Origin: Blastococcus capsensis
GTDB lineage: Bacteria; Actinomycetota; Actinomycetes; Mycobacteriales; Geodermatophilaceae
Assembly: GCF_030165005.1 (NCBI RefSeq)
Contig: NZ_JASNNW010000020.1
Coordinates: 1 to 64,000, forward strand
DNA length: 64,000 nt
Direction of reading: 5' to 3'
Under the pieces are notes generated by a model that saw only the letters and a program-made list of their open reading frames with translations, was not told the origin of the DNA and did no database searches. The position numbers were made by a program, and so were the translations under genes. Positions 52,431 through 60,875 of this stretch are shown piece after piece (the first letter of the stretch is position 1; every line of letters starts with the position of its first letter).

Positions 52431-53213
52431 TCAGTCGCGTCGGCTCGTGGCGGCCCAGGGGTCCTCGGGGTCGATGTCGTCGCTCTCCCCGGCGCCGTCG
52501 TGCCGCCGGGTGGCCGTATCCAGCGCGGTGTCGCGCGCACGGGCCTGCTCGGCGCGGCGCGCCTGCTCCCGTGCCCGTTCGGCCCGCAGCGACGTCGAGT
52601 CGGGGGCCTCCTCGCCACGGCGGTCGATCCACCACAGCGCCCCCCCGGTGAGCGCGAGGGCGAGGGGGAGGGGATAGGCCGCGGCCCGTTCCGTGCCCCC
52701 CTCGCCCAGGTAACCGGTCACGCCGGCCAGGAAGAAGACCGTTGCCGCGATCGCGACCATGCCCAGCAGCACCACGGTCGTGCCCAGCGCCTCCGAGTGC
52801 GGTCGTACGGCGTAGGCGAGGGCCACCAGACCGAGCCCGCCCCCCACCAGGTAGAGGAAGGCGCCGATGGCGTGCACCGTGCCGTTGCCGTCGGTGGGGA
52901 AGACCCCGACCAGCAGCACCCCCAGGGCGGCGGCGCCGAGCAGCGCCGGCACCGCCCGGGCCGCGCCGCCGCGCAGCGCCGGGCGCAGCAGGAGGGCCCC
53001 ACCGAGGATGAGAGCCGCCTGGACCACGAACGAGGCGTTCATCAGCTGCCGGGCGGCGGAGTCGGCCGCGCCCAGGGCACTGATCACGTCGCCCACCCGC
53101 GAGTACGGGGCGGTGTAGCGGGCCTCGGCCAGCGCCTCCACCACGAAGAACTGCAGGGTCAGCACCCAGGCCAGGGCACCCCAACGGAGACGTGTGGCAG
53201 TCACGGCACCCAT
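52431..53213 (-). CDS. DUF998 family membrane protein
   Basis: 260 residues with six predicted membrane helices, among them LAWVLTLQFFVVEALAEARY, LGAAALGVLLVGVFPTD and VVLLGMVAIAATVFFLAGV. VGVFPTDGNGTVHAIGAFLYL carries the GxFPTD...H pattern of DUF998. A charged tail of about 60 residues (ERAREQARRAEQARARD) lies in the cytoplasm. ATG 53213 starts right before the first helix; the longer frame upstream is not conserved-looking. Function unknown. Confidence 0.85.
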   Translation of the reverse strand: MGAVTATRLRWGALAWVLTLQFFVVEALAEARYTAPYSRVGDVISALGAADSAARQLMNASFVVQAALILGGALLLRPALRGGAARAVPALLGAAALGVLLVGVFPTDGNGTVHAIGAFLYLVGGGLGLVALAYAVRPHSEALGTTVVLLGMVAIAATVFFLAGVTGYLGEGGTERAAAYPLPLALALTGGALWWIDRRGEEAPDSTSLRAERAREQARRAEQARARDTALDTATRRHDGAGESDDIDPEDPWAATSRRD

Positions 53214-53449
53214 GGTCCCAGGCCGTTCCTGGGAATCCGGGCCAGGACCGCGGCGAACCGGCCGGCCGTCAGCCACGACGGGTTGCTCCCGGCGGCCATG
53301 AGCCCGAGGCGGTAGCAGGGCCGGACGCACCGGATGACCAGCCCGTCGTGACCGGCGGACCAGTCGGGCGAGAGCTGCGCCGGCGGTGTGGACGTCTCGA
53401 GCACCCAGCACGCGACGTCGCCGGCGGTCAGCCGGGGCACGAGCTGCAC
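53201..53449 (-). CDS. Short hypothetical protein, possibly truncated
   Basis: 82 residues from GTG. Begins MQLVPRLTAGDVACWVLETS and contains CVRPCYRLGLMAAG. I recall similar N-termini in longer (about 130-residue) uncharacterised actinobacterial proteins, so this may be a shortened copy; that is memory, not a search. It overlaps the DUF998 start by 13 bases. No domain recognised. Confidence 0.4.
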   Translation of the reverse strand: MQLVPRLTAGDVACWVLETSTPPAQLSPDWSAGHDGLVIRCVRPCYRLGLMAAGSNPSWLTAGRFAAVLARIPRNGLGPWVP

Positions 53450-53510
53450 CGCGGGCGGCCCGCTCCCGGAGCGCAGCCGCCGGGAGCGCGCCGCCCGGGG
53501 TGCACGGCGC

Positions 53511-53711
53511 TCAGTCGGTGGCCGAGTGCACGTCGGCGCCGGCCGGGTTCGCGTCGTCGGACCCCACGGCCTGGCGCTCGTGCTCCGTGCGGTGCTCGAG
53601 GGCCTCGTCGCTGAGGTGCGGGTCCTTGGCGTGCTCCTGCCGGTCGCGCGGCGCGGACTCCTGGGGCTCGATGACGTCGTCGAGGGTCGGGCGGTCGTGG
53701 GACTCGGTCAT
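53511..53711 (-). CDS. Small acidic hydrophilic protein
   Basis: 66 residues, no Cys or Trp, rich in Asp, Glu, His and Arg (MTESHDRPTLDDVIEPQES...). Likely unstructured. ATG 53711 with GGAGGACGCCACC upstream is a good start; the frame is open 18 codons further. Composition and Shine-Dalgarno support a real gene of unknown function, perhaps stress-related. Confidence 0.6.
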   Translation of the reverse strand: MTESHDRPTLDDVIEPQESAPRDRQEHAKDPHLSDEALEHRTEHERQAVGSDDANPAGADVHSATD

Positions 53712-53789
53712 GGTGGCGTCCTCCGGTCGATCGGGATGCGGTCGCCACGGGCCATAGCCGCGCATGGCACGCCCTAACCGGGAGGACGA

Positions 53790-54119
53790 TCACCTCGGCT
53801 CCAACCGGGCCGCCGGCAACCACGCCTCGACGAGCGCCGGTCCGTGCGGCCGGGGCAGGGTGTAGACGACCCGGCCCTGCCAGCCGTCGTCCCGCCGCCG
53901 CCACTCCACGAGCAGTCCCGGCCAGGTGCCGGGGGTCTCCGGTGGGTCGTGCACCCAGCAGTGCCGGCCGTCCTTGCCGTCGCCGGTGCCGGCGGGCGCC
54001 GCGCCCGCCACGGGTCCGTACCGCGGGGGCGCCTCGGAGAAGCCGGGAACGCGGTCTCCCGGGACGCCGGAGCTCGCCGCCCGGTCGCCCAGCGAGCGTC
54101 CCGACCTACCCCGATTCAT
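53790..54119 (-). CDS. Small protein with a Trp/Arg-rich conserved C-terminus
   Basis: 109 residues from ATG 54119. The first half is Gly/Pro/Ser-rich. The second half, GRHCWVHDPPETPGTWPGLL then VEWRRRDDGWQGRVVYTL and ALVEAWLPAARLEPR, looks like a compact conserved beta domain. The ATG is uncertain; the frame is open 65 codons further. No function known. Confidence 0.5.
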   Translation of the reverse strand: MNRGRSGRSLGDRAASSGVPGDRVPGFSEAPPRYGPVAGAAPAGTGDGKDGRHCWVHDPPETPGTWPGLLVEWRRRDDGWQGRVVYTLPRPHGPALVEAWLPAARLEPR

Positions 54120-54191
54120 CCCGCCGGCCACGCCCGAGTGTCGCACGACGGTCGAACACACGTTCGACGAGTCACCGCCGGCGGGTGATCG

Positions 54192-54229
54192 GCCGCTACC
54201 GCCACAGGAAGCCGCTACCGCCACAGGAA
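54192..54229 (+). repeat. 19-base perfect tandem duplication
   Basis: GCCGCTACCGCCACAGGAA occurs twice in a row just before the LAYTG fragment. 19 is not a multiple of three, so the duplication changes the frame of anything reading across it. Confidence 0.9.
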
Positions 54230-54237
54230 GCGCGGTA

Positions 54238-54438
54238 GTGACATCCCTCGCAAGACCCGGGGACGGCAGCGGTTCCGGCTGCGGCTCCGGGAAGAGCCCG
54301 AGGTACGACCTCACGGGCGGGTCGCTGGCCTACACCGGCACCGAGGTCGGCGCGAAGCTGGGCCTCGCCGGGCTGCTGACCGCGGCCGGCGCGACGGCGC
54401 TCGTCTTCGGGCGCCGACGGTCGGCGAGCACCGACTGA
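54238..54438 (+). CDS. Short protein with an LAYTG sortase signal, or 3' remnant of a wall protein
   Basis: From GTG 54238, 66 residues: a Gly/Ser linker (GDGSGSGCGSG), then GGSLAYTGTEVGAKLGLAGL, a hydrophobic helix and RRRSASTD. This is a complete cell-wall sorting signal of the LAxTG type used by class E sortases. There is no signal peptide, so it is more likely the end of a lost surface protein than a working gene. The 19-base duplication next to it may have broken the frame. Confidence 0.5.
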   Translation: MTSLARPGDGSGSGCGSGKSPRYDLTGGSLAYTGTEVGAKLGLAGLLTAAGATALVFGRRRSASTD

Positions 54439-54474
54439 CCGCCCTGCGGTGTCACCGGACCCCGCGCGCACGAC

Positions 54475-54509
54475 CGGAGGCCGGTCCCCGCATGCGGGGC
54501 CGGCCTCCG
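54475..54509. terminator. Bidirectional hairpin between convergent genes
   Basis: CGGAGGCCGG-T-CCCCGCA pairs with TGCGGGG-CCGGCCTCCG: 17 base pairs with one bulged T. Lies 21 bases before the malQ stop on the other strand. Confidence 0.8.
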
Positions 54510-54529
54510 GCGTCGTCGTACCGGGCCGA

Positions 54530-56365
54530 TCAGCTCGCGGGACCGGCCATCCCGTCGGTCAGGGTGCGGGCGACCGACTGCAGGAGCGGGTGCCCCGGCA
54601 GGTCCTCCACCGGCACCGGCAGCGGCAGCGACCAGTTGGGTCGCTCACCCGCGCCGGGCATGTTCGGCCGGCGCTGCTCACCGAGGGCGTCGTCCAGCGT
54701 CGCCGAGAGCAGCAGCGACGGCGCTGCCGCCAGCAGCTCGTGGGCCCGCTGCACCGCCTGCTCGACGCTCGCGTCGTCGGAGAGCCCGGGCAGGTGCTCG
54801 AGCAGCGAGTTCCGCCCGCGCTCGAGCTCCTCGTCGGTGCCCGTGCCGAACTCGCGCTGCTCGTCGACGTCGGCCTCGGTCCACAGTCCGGCCACGGTCG
54901 GCAGGTCGTGGGTGGTGATCGCCGCCATGGCCTCGGCGGGCCACTCCGCCGGGTCGTCGTCCTCGAACCACAGCAGCCGGTAGGAGAGCATGCCGTGCTC
55001 GGCCATGGCCTCCCGGACTCCCTCCTCGACCGTGCCGAGGTCCTCGCCGACCACCAGCGCCTGTGCCCGGTGGCTCTCCAGGGCGACGATGTTCAGCAGG
55101 TCCTCGGCGGGATAGCGGACGTAGGCGCCGTCGGCGGCACTGCCGTCCGAGGGCACCCACCAGAGCCGGAACAGGCCCATGACGTGGTCGATCCGCAGGC
55201 CGCCCGCGCCGGCCATCGTGGCGCGGATCGACTGGATGAACGGCTCGTAGTCGGCGTCGCGCAACCGCCACGGGATCAGCGGCGGGGAGCCCCAGTCCTG
55301 GCCGGCCGAGTTGAACGCGTCCGGCGGTGCGCCGACGCTCACGCCGTCGGCCAGCACCTCCTGCCACGCCCAGGCGTCGGCACCGCCGCCGGCGAAACCG
55401 ATCGGCAGGTCCTGGACGACGGTCATGCCGTCGGTGGCGGCGGTGAACTGCAGCTCCAGCGCCCACTGCAGCCAGGCGTGGAAGGCCACGACGGCGCCGT
55501 GCTGCTCGGCGTAGGCGGCGACGCCGGGGCCGCCGGGCCGGCGCAGCTCGGCCGGCCAGGTGTGCCAGTCGGCACCGTGCTCCTCGGTGATCGCCGCCCA
55601 GGTCGCCCAGTCCTGCAGCGTCCGACCCTGCTCCTCGCGCCACCGGGCGAACGCCTCCCCGCCGCCGTGGGCGAAGAAGATCCGCATGAGCACCTCGCGC
55701 TTGCGGGCCCAGATCGCGTCCCGGTCGATCAGCGGCCCTTCGGAGAGTGCGCGTCCGGCGTCCTCCTCCAGGTCGACGCCGTCGACACCGGGCACCTCGC
55801 CCACCCGCAGGTAGATCGGGTTCCGGAACCGGCGGGTGGCCGGCAGGTAGGGGCTCGCCTCCTGCTGCTGGATCGGCGCCACGGCGTGCAACGGGTTGAT
55901 CAGCACGAACCCCGCGCCCTGCTCGGCGGCCATCCGCCGGATGGTCCGCAGATCGCCCAGATCGCCGATGCCCCAGCTGTCCCTGCCACGGGCGGCGTAG
56001 AGCTGCACCGCCCAACCCCACGCGCGGTCCTCGGGCAGCCAGCAACGGCCCGGGGAGACGATCAGTCGCCGGCGGTGGCCCTCCGGCGACTGCAGCCAGT
56101 GGTAGCCGAGCGGGAAGTCGGCGGGCAGCTCGCCGTCGATGTGCCGGACCTCGCCGTCCTCGCAGACGACGTCGGCCTCGTCCACCTCGAGCGCGTCGCC
56201 GGGGCGGGCGACGATGGGTGCCCGGTCGTCGAGGGCGGCCGGCGGCTCGCCGATGACCGCCCGCAGCGCGTCGATCGTCTCCTGGGCTACCTGGTGCTCC
56301 TCGTCCAGCGCGTCCAGCCAGCTCGCATCGATGCCCCAGTCGTCGGTGGTCGGCTTCGTCGTCAC
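54530..56365 (-). CDS. malQ: 4-alpha-glucanotransferase
   Basis: GH77 amylomaltase that transfers maltodextrin chains in glycogen/maltose metabolism. 611 residues. N-terminal extension (1-110) as in actinobacterial MalQ, then SWGIGDLGDLRTI, NPLHAVAP, GLRIDHVMGLFRLWWVP with the nucleophile Asp, VVGEDLGTV with the acid/base Glu and TTHDLPTVAGLW with the third Asp. GTG 56365 chosen because the sequence before it is not conserved-looking. Stands alone, ends at a shared terminator. Confidence 0.95.
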   Translation of the reverse strand: MTTKPTTDDWGIDASWLDALDEEHQVAQETIDALRAVIGEPPAALDDRAPIVARPGDALEVDEADVVCEDGEVRHIDGELPADFPLGYHWLQSPEGHRRRLIVSPGRCWLPEDRAWGWAVQLYAARGRDSWGIGDLGDLRTIRRMAAEQGAGFVLINPLHAVAPIQQQEASPYLPATRRFRNPIYLRVGEVPGVDGVDLEEDAGRALSEGPLIDRDAIWARKREVLMRIFFAHGGGEAFARWREEQGRTLQDWATWAAITEEHGADWHTWPAELRRPGGPGVAAYAEQHGAVVAFHAWLQWALELQFTAATDGMTVVQDLPIGFAGGGADAWAWQEVLADGVSVGAPPDAFNSAGQDWGSPPLIPWRLRDADYEPFIQSIRATMAGAGGLRIDHVMGLFRLWWVPSDGSAADGAYVRYPAEDLLNIVALESHRAQALVVGEDLGTVEEGVREAMAEHGMLSYRLLWFEDDDPAEWPAEAMAAITTHDLPTVAGLWTEADVDEQREFGTGTDEELERGRNSLLEHLPGLSDDASVEQAVQRAHELLAAAPSLLLSATLDDALGEQRRPNMPGAGERPNWSLPLPVPVEDLPGHPLLQSVARTLTDGMAGPAS

Positions 56366-56532
56366 CCCGCGATCCTCGCCGGGGTGCGGTGCGCCCGCAG
56401 TTCGGGCCGGCGTGGCGCTGGTCTCGTCCGGTGGCCGCGGGTGCCGGCTTGCCCGCACCCGCCCGGTCCGACAGCGTGGACACCGGTGCCACGCCTTCCG
56501 GTGGTGCGCTCCTCGACCGGGAAGGACGCGGT

Positions 56533-56934
56533 GTGCCGTCGTTGCAGCTCGACCTCCCGCTCCGCATGGACCTCGACTCCAAGAGGTCCCTGGCCAGGCA
56601 GCTCGGATCCGTCTACGCCGAGGTGATGGACGTCCCGCCCGACTTCATCACGGTCTCGATCCACGACCTCGGGCCCGGCGGTGTCTGGCGGTGCGGTGCG
56701 GCGGATCCCGAGCCGGCGGGACTGGTCATGTGCGACATCCGCGCCGGCCGGCCTGCTGCGACCCGCGAGATCCTTGCCCGCCGGATCGTCGACGTGTGCG
56801 TGCGCGCCTGCGGCCTGGAGGAGCGCCGCCTCAAGGTGGAGTTCACCCAGCACTCCGGCGACGAGATGTACCACCCGCACCTCGGAGGCTTCGCTCCGGA
56901 CTGGGCGCCCGAGGCGGGGGAACGGACCGGCTGA
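56533..56934 (+). CDS. Tautomerase (4-OT superfamily) protein
   Basis: 133 residues from GTG 56533, which puts Pro right after the initiator, as needed for the catalytic Pro1 of tautomerases (PSLQLDLPLRMDLDSKRSLA). Then VPPDFITVSIHDLG resembles the PP-x-V-x-V strand. It is two repeats long, with a second half (DIRAGRPAATREILARRIVD). GGAAGGA lies eight bases upstream. Substrate unknown. It lies between MalQ and the tartrate enzyme, and might act on a keto/enol intermediate such as oxaloacetate; that is speculation. Confidence 0.75.
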   Translation: MPSLQLDLPLRMDLDSKRSLARQLGSVYAEVMDVPPDFITVSIHDLGPGGVWRCGAADPEPAGLVMCDIRAGRPAATREILARRIVDVCVRACGLEERRLKVEFTQHSGDEMYHPHLGGFAPDWAPEAGERTG

Positions 56935-56952
56935 GCGGACCGCTCCGAGGAT

Positions 56953-56990
56953 GCGCGCCCCGAGGACGACGGCGTCCCCGGGGCGTGCGC
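56953..56990. terminator. Hairpin between convergent tautomerase and tarD-like genes
   Basis: GCGC-GCCCCG pairs with CGGGGC-GT-GCGC, with an inner GGACG/CGTCC stem and ACGG loop. Two bases before the tarD-like stop codon on the minus strand. Confidence 0.65.
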
Positions 56991-56992
56991 GG

Positions 56993-58168
56993 TCAGGCCA
57001 GCACGTTCCGCAGGACCGGGGCGAGCGACGCCTTCTGCTCGAGGCCGATGCCGGGTACGTCGGGGAGCCGCACGTGGCCGTCCTCGATCGGGAAGCCGTC
57101 GGCGAAACCGCCGAAGGGCTCGAAGATGCCGGGGTAGGACTCGCAGCCGTGCAGGTGGAACGCCGAGGCGATGGACAGGTTGAACTGGTGCCCGCCGTGC
57201 GGCACGCAGCGGTCCGGGTTCCAGCCGGAGTCGAACAGCATCGCCACGATCCGGCGGAACTCGGTCAATCCGTAGCTGAGGGCCGGGTCCATCTGGAGGA
57301 TGTCGCGGTCGGGTCGGAGCCCGCCGTAGCGGATGAGGTTGCGGGCCTCCTGGAACGACATCAGGTTCTCGCCCGTCGCCAGCGGACCCGGGTACCGCTC
57401 GGCCAGGGCGTGCAGGTCCTCGAAGTCCAGCGGGTCCCCGGCCTCCTCGTACCAGTGCAGGGGGTAGCCGCTGAGGGCATCGGCGTAGGCGAGCGCCTGG
57501 TCCAGGTCGAACCGCCCGTTGGCGTCCACCGCGAGGTCGCAGCCCTCGGGCAGCACGTCGAGGACGCCCTCGATGCGCCGCAGGTCCTCCTCCAGAGGGG
57601 CGCCACCGATCTTCATCTTGACCGTGCGGTAGCCCATGTCCACGTAGGAGAGCATCTCCGCCTGCAGGGCCTCGATCCCGCGGCCCGGGTAGTAGTAGCC
57701 GCCTGCGGCGTAGACCCAGACCTTCTCGGCGGGGGTCGCCGGGGTGCGCGGGTCACGGGCCCGCTCGCTGAGCAGCCGGTTGAGCGGGAGGCCGGCCAGC
57801 TTGGCGGCGAGGTCCCAGGACGCCATGTCCAGCACACCCATCGCGACCCCCCGGTCACCGTGGCCGCCGGGCTTCTCGTTCGTCATGGCCGCGCGCCAGA
57901 TGAGCTCCGGGTCCAGGTCCCCGTGCTCGCCGATCAGGCTCGCGGGCGCAGCCTCCAGGACCCGCGGGATGATCCGGTCCCGCAGCAGGCCACCCTGCGC
58001 GTACCGCCCGTTGGAGTTGAAGCCGTACCCGACCACCGGTTCGCCGTCGCGGATCTCGTCGGTGACGAGCGCCAGGACGCTGACGGTCATCTTCGAGAAG
58101 TTGATGAACGCGTTGGACATGTCCGCCTCGATGGGGACGGTCTTCTCGCGGATGTCGACGATGCGCAC
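56993..58168 (-). CDS. tarD: D(-)-tartrate dehydratase-like enolase-superfamily enzyme
   Basis: Dehydrates D-tartrate to oxaloacetate in the characterised Bradyrhizobium enzyme, which this 391-residue protein follows over its whole length. Landmarks: VVGYGFNSNGRYAQGG, NEKPGGHGDRG, VYAAGGYYYPGRG, KMKIGG with Lys184, AVDANGRF with metal ligand Asp215, WYEEAGDP with Glu241, ATGEN with Glu267 and PHGGHQ with His324. All catalytic and metal residues are present. Divergent from a citrate/dicarboxylate-type two-component system and TctCBA. D-tartrate is the best guess; a related acid sugar is possible. ATG 58168 has GAGAGGTCGGAG upstream. Confidence 0.88.
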   Translation of the reverse strand: MRIVDIREKTVPIEADMSNAFINFSKMTVSVLALVTDEIRDGEPVVGYGFNSNGRYAQGGLLRDRIIPRVLEAAPASLIGEHGDLDPELIWRAAMTNEKPGGHGDRGVAMGVLDMASWDLAAKLAGLPLNRLLSERARDPRTPATPAEKVWVYAAGGYYYPGRGIEALQAEMLSYVDMGYRTVKMKIGGAPLEEDLRRIEGVLDVLPEGCDLAVDANGRFDLDQALAYADALSGYPLHWYEEAGDPLDFEDLHALAERYPGPLATGENLMSFQEARNLIRYGGLRPDRDILQMDPALSYGLTEFRRIVAMLFDSGWNPDRCVPHGGHQFNLSIASAFHLHGCESYPGIFEPFGGFADGFPIEDGHVRLPDVPGIGLEQKASLAPVLRNVLA

Positions 58169-58238
58169 GTGCTCCGACCTCTCTGACGACGGGGCCGTCC
58201 GGGGGGATCGTCGGGCTCCGGGCCCCGGTACCCGGCCC

Positions 58239-58272
58239 GGACGGTGGTGCCTGGACGGTGGTGCCTGGACGG
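58239..58272. repeat. 14-base tandem repeat in the tarD/sensor-kinase promoter region
   Basis: GGACGGTGGTGCCT twice in a row followed by GGACGG. Lies 70 bases before the tarD-like start and 110 before the kinase. Direct repeats near one-and-a-third helical turns could bind the response regulator. A further dyad TTCGG-N12-CCGAA is at 58312-58333. Confidence 0.6.
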
Positions 58273-58357
58273 CGAGCTCACGATGAGGCCTGGCGGAGCG
58301 CCGGGGACGGATTCGGTCATTTCGTAACCCGAACTCGACGGTAGGGAGGCTCCGGCC

Positions 58358-58375
58358 GTGTGCCTACGGGCACAC
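58358..58375 (+). promoter_or_regulatory. Perfect dyad GTGTGCC-TACG-GGCACAC before the sensor kinase
   Basis: Seven-base arms around TACG, seven bases before GTG 58383. As RNA it is a C(UACG)G tetraloop hairpin, a very stable type; as DNA it is an operator-like dyad. If transcription starts at the GTG, only the DNA role applies. Confidence 0.6.
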
Positions 58376-58382
58376 TGGCCGC

Positions 58383-60014
58383 GTGCGCAGGCCCGACGTC
58401 CCGCTGCGGCGCTCCAGGCAGACCAGCCTGGCCCGCCAGTTGCTCATCCTGCAGGGCCTGGTGGTCGCCGTCATCGTCCTCACGGCGACGGCCGTCGCCT
58501 ACGTCAACGCGCAACGGACGGCGCAGCACGACGCCGAGGTGCAGGTGACGGCGATCGTGGCCGCACTGGCCAACTCGCCCCTGGTGATCGACGAGGTGAC
58601 CGGTCCGCGGCCGACCGAGGTGCTGCAGCCCTACGTGGAGTCGGTGCGCAGGGACACCGGCACGTCGTTCATCACCGTGTTCGCCCCGGACCGGACGCGC
58701 TACACCCATCCCGATCCGTCGCAGATCGGCCGGTCGTTCATCGGCACGATCGAGCCGGCGCTGGCCGGCCGGACCTTCACCGAGACGTACGCCGGCACCC
58801 TGGGGCCGTCGGTGCGGGCCACGGGACCGATCATCGATCAGGACGGCGACATCGTGGGGCTGGTCTCGGCCGGGATCACGCTGGACGCGATCGGGGCGGA
58901 CCTCGCCCGGGCGCTGCCCGGCATCCTCGGCACCGGGCTGGTCACCCTCGCCGTGGGCGGCACGGGCAGCTGGCTGATCAGTCGGCGGCTCCGGCGGCAG
59001 ACGCGCGGTCTCGGGGCCCCCGCCCTGGCCCGGATGCTCGACTACTACCAGGCCGTCCTGCACGCGGTGCGCGAAGGGCTGCTGGTCGTCGACGGGGACC
59101 GGCGGGTGCAGCTGGTCAACGACGAGGCGCGTCGCCTGCTGTCCCTCGACGCCGACCCGAGCGGGCGGCACGTCAGCGAGCTGCGCCTGTCCGAGGACCT
59201 CACGGAGACGCTGTGCCAGCAGCAGCAGACGGTCGACGAGGTGCACGTGAGCGGGGGCCGGGTGCTCGTGGTCAACCAGGTGCCGGCCCGCGCGTCGGGG
59301 GACTCGGCCGGCGCCGTGGTGACCCTTCGCGACCACACCGAGCTGCAGGCGCTCACCGGCGAGCTGGACAGCGTGCGCGCCTTCGCCGAATCGCTGCGGG
59401 CGCAGGCCCACGAGGCGGGCAATCGGCTGCACACCACGGTGTCCCTGATCGAACTGGGCCGGGAGCAGGACGCCGTGGAGTTCGCCACCGCCGAACTCGC
59501 GTCGGCCCAGCGGCTGACCGACCGGGTGGTCGACGCCGTCGAGGAGCCGGTGCTCGCCGCGCTGCTGCTGGGCAAGTCCGCGACGGCGCACGAGCGGGGG
59601 GTGTGGCTCGAGATCGACCCGGGCACCGCCGTGGCGGCGACCGGTATCCCCAGCGGCGAGCTGGTCACCATCGTCGGCAACCTGCTCGACAACGCCATCG
59701 ACGCCGCGCTCGCCGGCGGGCCTCCGCGCGAGGTGCAGTTCGCCGCCTGGGTCGACTCCGACCGCCTCGAGATCCGCGTGGAGGACAGCGGCCCGGGCCT
59801 CACCGAGCAGCAGGTGCCGCGGGTGTTCGAGCGGGGGTGGACCACCAAGGACACCGGCGACATGCCTGCCGGGGGGCCCGGACGGGGACTCGGCCTCGCA
59901 CTCGTCGCCCAGGCGGTCCGCCGCAACGGAGGTTCGGTGACCGTGCGGCCGGGGCCCGGAGCGCAGTTCGCCGTCTCGTTGCCCGTCCGCACACCCGTGG
60001 AGAGCACACCGTGA
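58383..60014 (+). CDS. CitA/DcuS-type sensor histidine kinase
   Basis: 543 residues. First membrane helix about 20-41, an extracytoplasmic single-Cache/PDC sensor (42-178; AANSP-like LANSPLVID, TSFITVFAPDRTRYTHPDPSQIG), second helix about 180-200, PAS domain (215-320). SpoOB-type dimer helix with phospho-acceptor His343 in RAQAHEAGNRLHT, then HATPase with NLLDNAIDAALAG, EDSGPGL and GRGLGLALVAQAV. Family members sense citrate, C4-dicarboxylates or tartrate outside the cell. GTG start; overlaps the regulator gene by GTGA. Confidence 0.93.
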   Translation: MRRPDVPLRRSRQTSLARQLLILQGLVVAVIVLTATAVAYVNAQRTAQHDAEVQVTAIVAALANSPLVIDEVTGPRPTEVLQPYVESVRRDTGTSFITVFAPDRTRYTHPDPSQIGRSFIGTIEPALAGRTFTETYAGTLGPSVRATGPIIDQDGDIVGLVSAGITLDAIGADLARALPGILGTGLVTLAVGGTGSWLISRRLRRQTRGLGAPALARMLDYYQAVLHAVREGLLVVDGDRRVQLVNDEARRLLSLDADPSGRHVSELRLSEDLTETLCQQQQTVDEVHVSGGRVLVVNQVPARASGDSAGAVVTLRDHTELQALTGELDSVRAFAESLRAQAHEAGNRLHTTVSLIELGREQDAVEFATAELASAQRLTDRVVDAVEEPVLAALLLGKSATAHERGVWLEIDPGTAVAATGIPSGELVTIVGNLLDNAIDAALAGGPPREVQFAAWVDSDRLEIRVEDSGPGLTEQQVPRVFERGWTTKDTGDMPAGGPGRGLGLALVAQAVRRNGGSVTVRPGPGAQFAVSLPVRTPVESTP

Positions 60015-60679
60015 TCCGGGTCCTGGTGGTGGAGGACGAGCCGGTCGCCGCCGAGGCGCACCGCACCTACGTCGACCGCACGGCGGGGTTCGGCACCGCC
60101 GCGGTCGCCGGTACCGGAGCGCTCGCCCTCGACGCGCTGGCCCGCATGCCGGTGGACCTGGTGCTGCTGGACATGAACCTGCCCGACACGCACGGCGTCG
60201 AGCTCTGCCGACGGATCCGGGCCGCCCGCCTGGACGTCGACGTGCTCGCCGTGACCTCGGCACGGGAGCTCTCCACCGTTCGCGCCGCCGCGGCGCACGG
60301 AGTCGTCGGCTACCTGCTCAAGCCGTTCACCTACGCGGCGCTGCGCGATCGGCTGCAGGCCTACGCCGACTACCGCGACCGGCTGCCCGCGGACGGCGAC
60401 GCGGCGGGCCAGGAGGACGTCGACCGGGCACTGGAGGGCCCTCGACCCCAGCGGCAGGCGTCGCTCCCGAAGGGGATGCATCCCCAGACCCTCGATGCCG
60501 TGGTGGCCGTGCTCCGCGCCGGCGGCGGGCTGTCCGCCGCCGAGACGGCCGCTGAGACCGGTACGTCCCGGATCACGGCCCGCCGGTATCTCGAGTACCT
60601 CGCGGAGACCGGCCTGGCCACCCGCACCCCCCGCTACGGTGGCGCGGGCCGGCCGGAGACGGAGTACCGCTGGCGGTGA
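60011..60679 (+). CDS. CitB/DcuR-type response regulator
   Basis: 222 residues. Receiver domain with VLVVEDEPVAAEAH, phospho-acceptor Asp54 in LVLLDMNLPDTHG, Thr in VLAVTSARE and Lys in GYLLKPFTYAAL. The C-terminal helix-turn-helix (about 160-215) is GLSAAETAAETGTSRITARR-YLEYLAETGLATR. GTG in GTGA over the kinase stop. Likely activates tctCBA and tarD. Confidence 0.93.
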   Translation: MIRVLVVEDEPVAAEAHRTYVDRTAGFGTAAVAGTGALALDALARMPVDLVLLDMNLPDTHGVELCRRIRAARLDVDVLAVTSARELSTVRAAAAHGVVGYLLKPFTYAALRDRLQAYADYRDRLPADGDAAGQEDVDRALEGPRPQRQASLPKGMHPQTLDAVVAVLRAGGGLSAAETAAETGTSRITARRYLEYLAETGLATRTPRYGGAGRPETEYRWR

Positions 60680-60875
60680 GCCGAGCTCGCCGGGGGGCGG
60701 CGGCCGCTGCCCTGGCCCCTGCGGCCGTGGACCGGTGCGGGGCGGTCCGGCGCGGGAACGTGTGGACCTGGCGGGCCGCCCCGTGTACAGAATGGACGAA
60801 ATGTCGCCCAGGTCACACGGGTCGTGCAGAGTTCACGCGTCCGGAGCCGGTCTGCGATCTTGAAGGGTTCCATCC

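Noticed and set aside
54192-54229. Phage or integron attachment site
   Set aside because: A simple tandem duplication with no integrase, tRNA or second copy.
58358-58382. A start of the sensor kinase frame at 58358 or of the 773-codon frame running to 60679
   Set aside because: That frame is shifted from the kinase; only its 3' end (from 60011) is the real response regulator gene.
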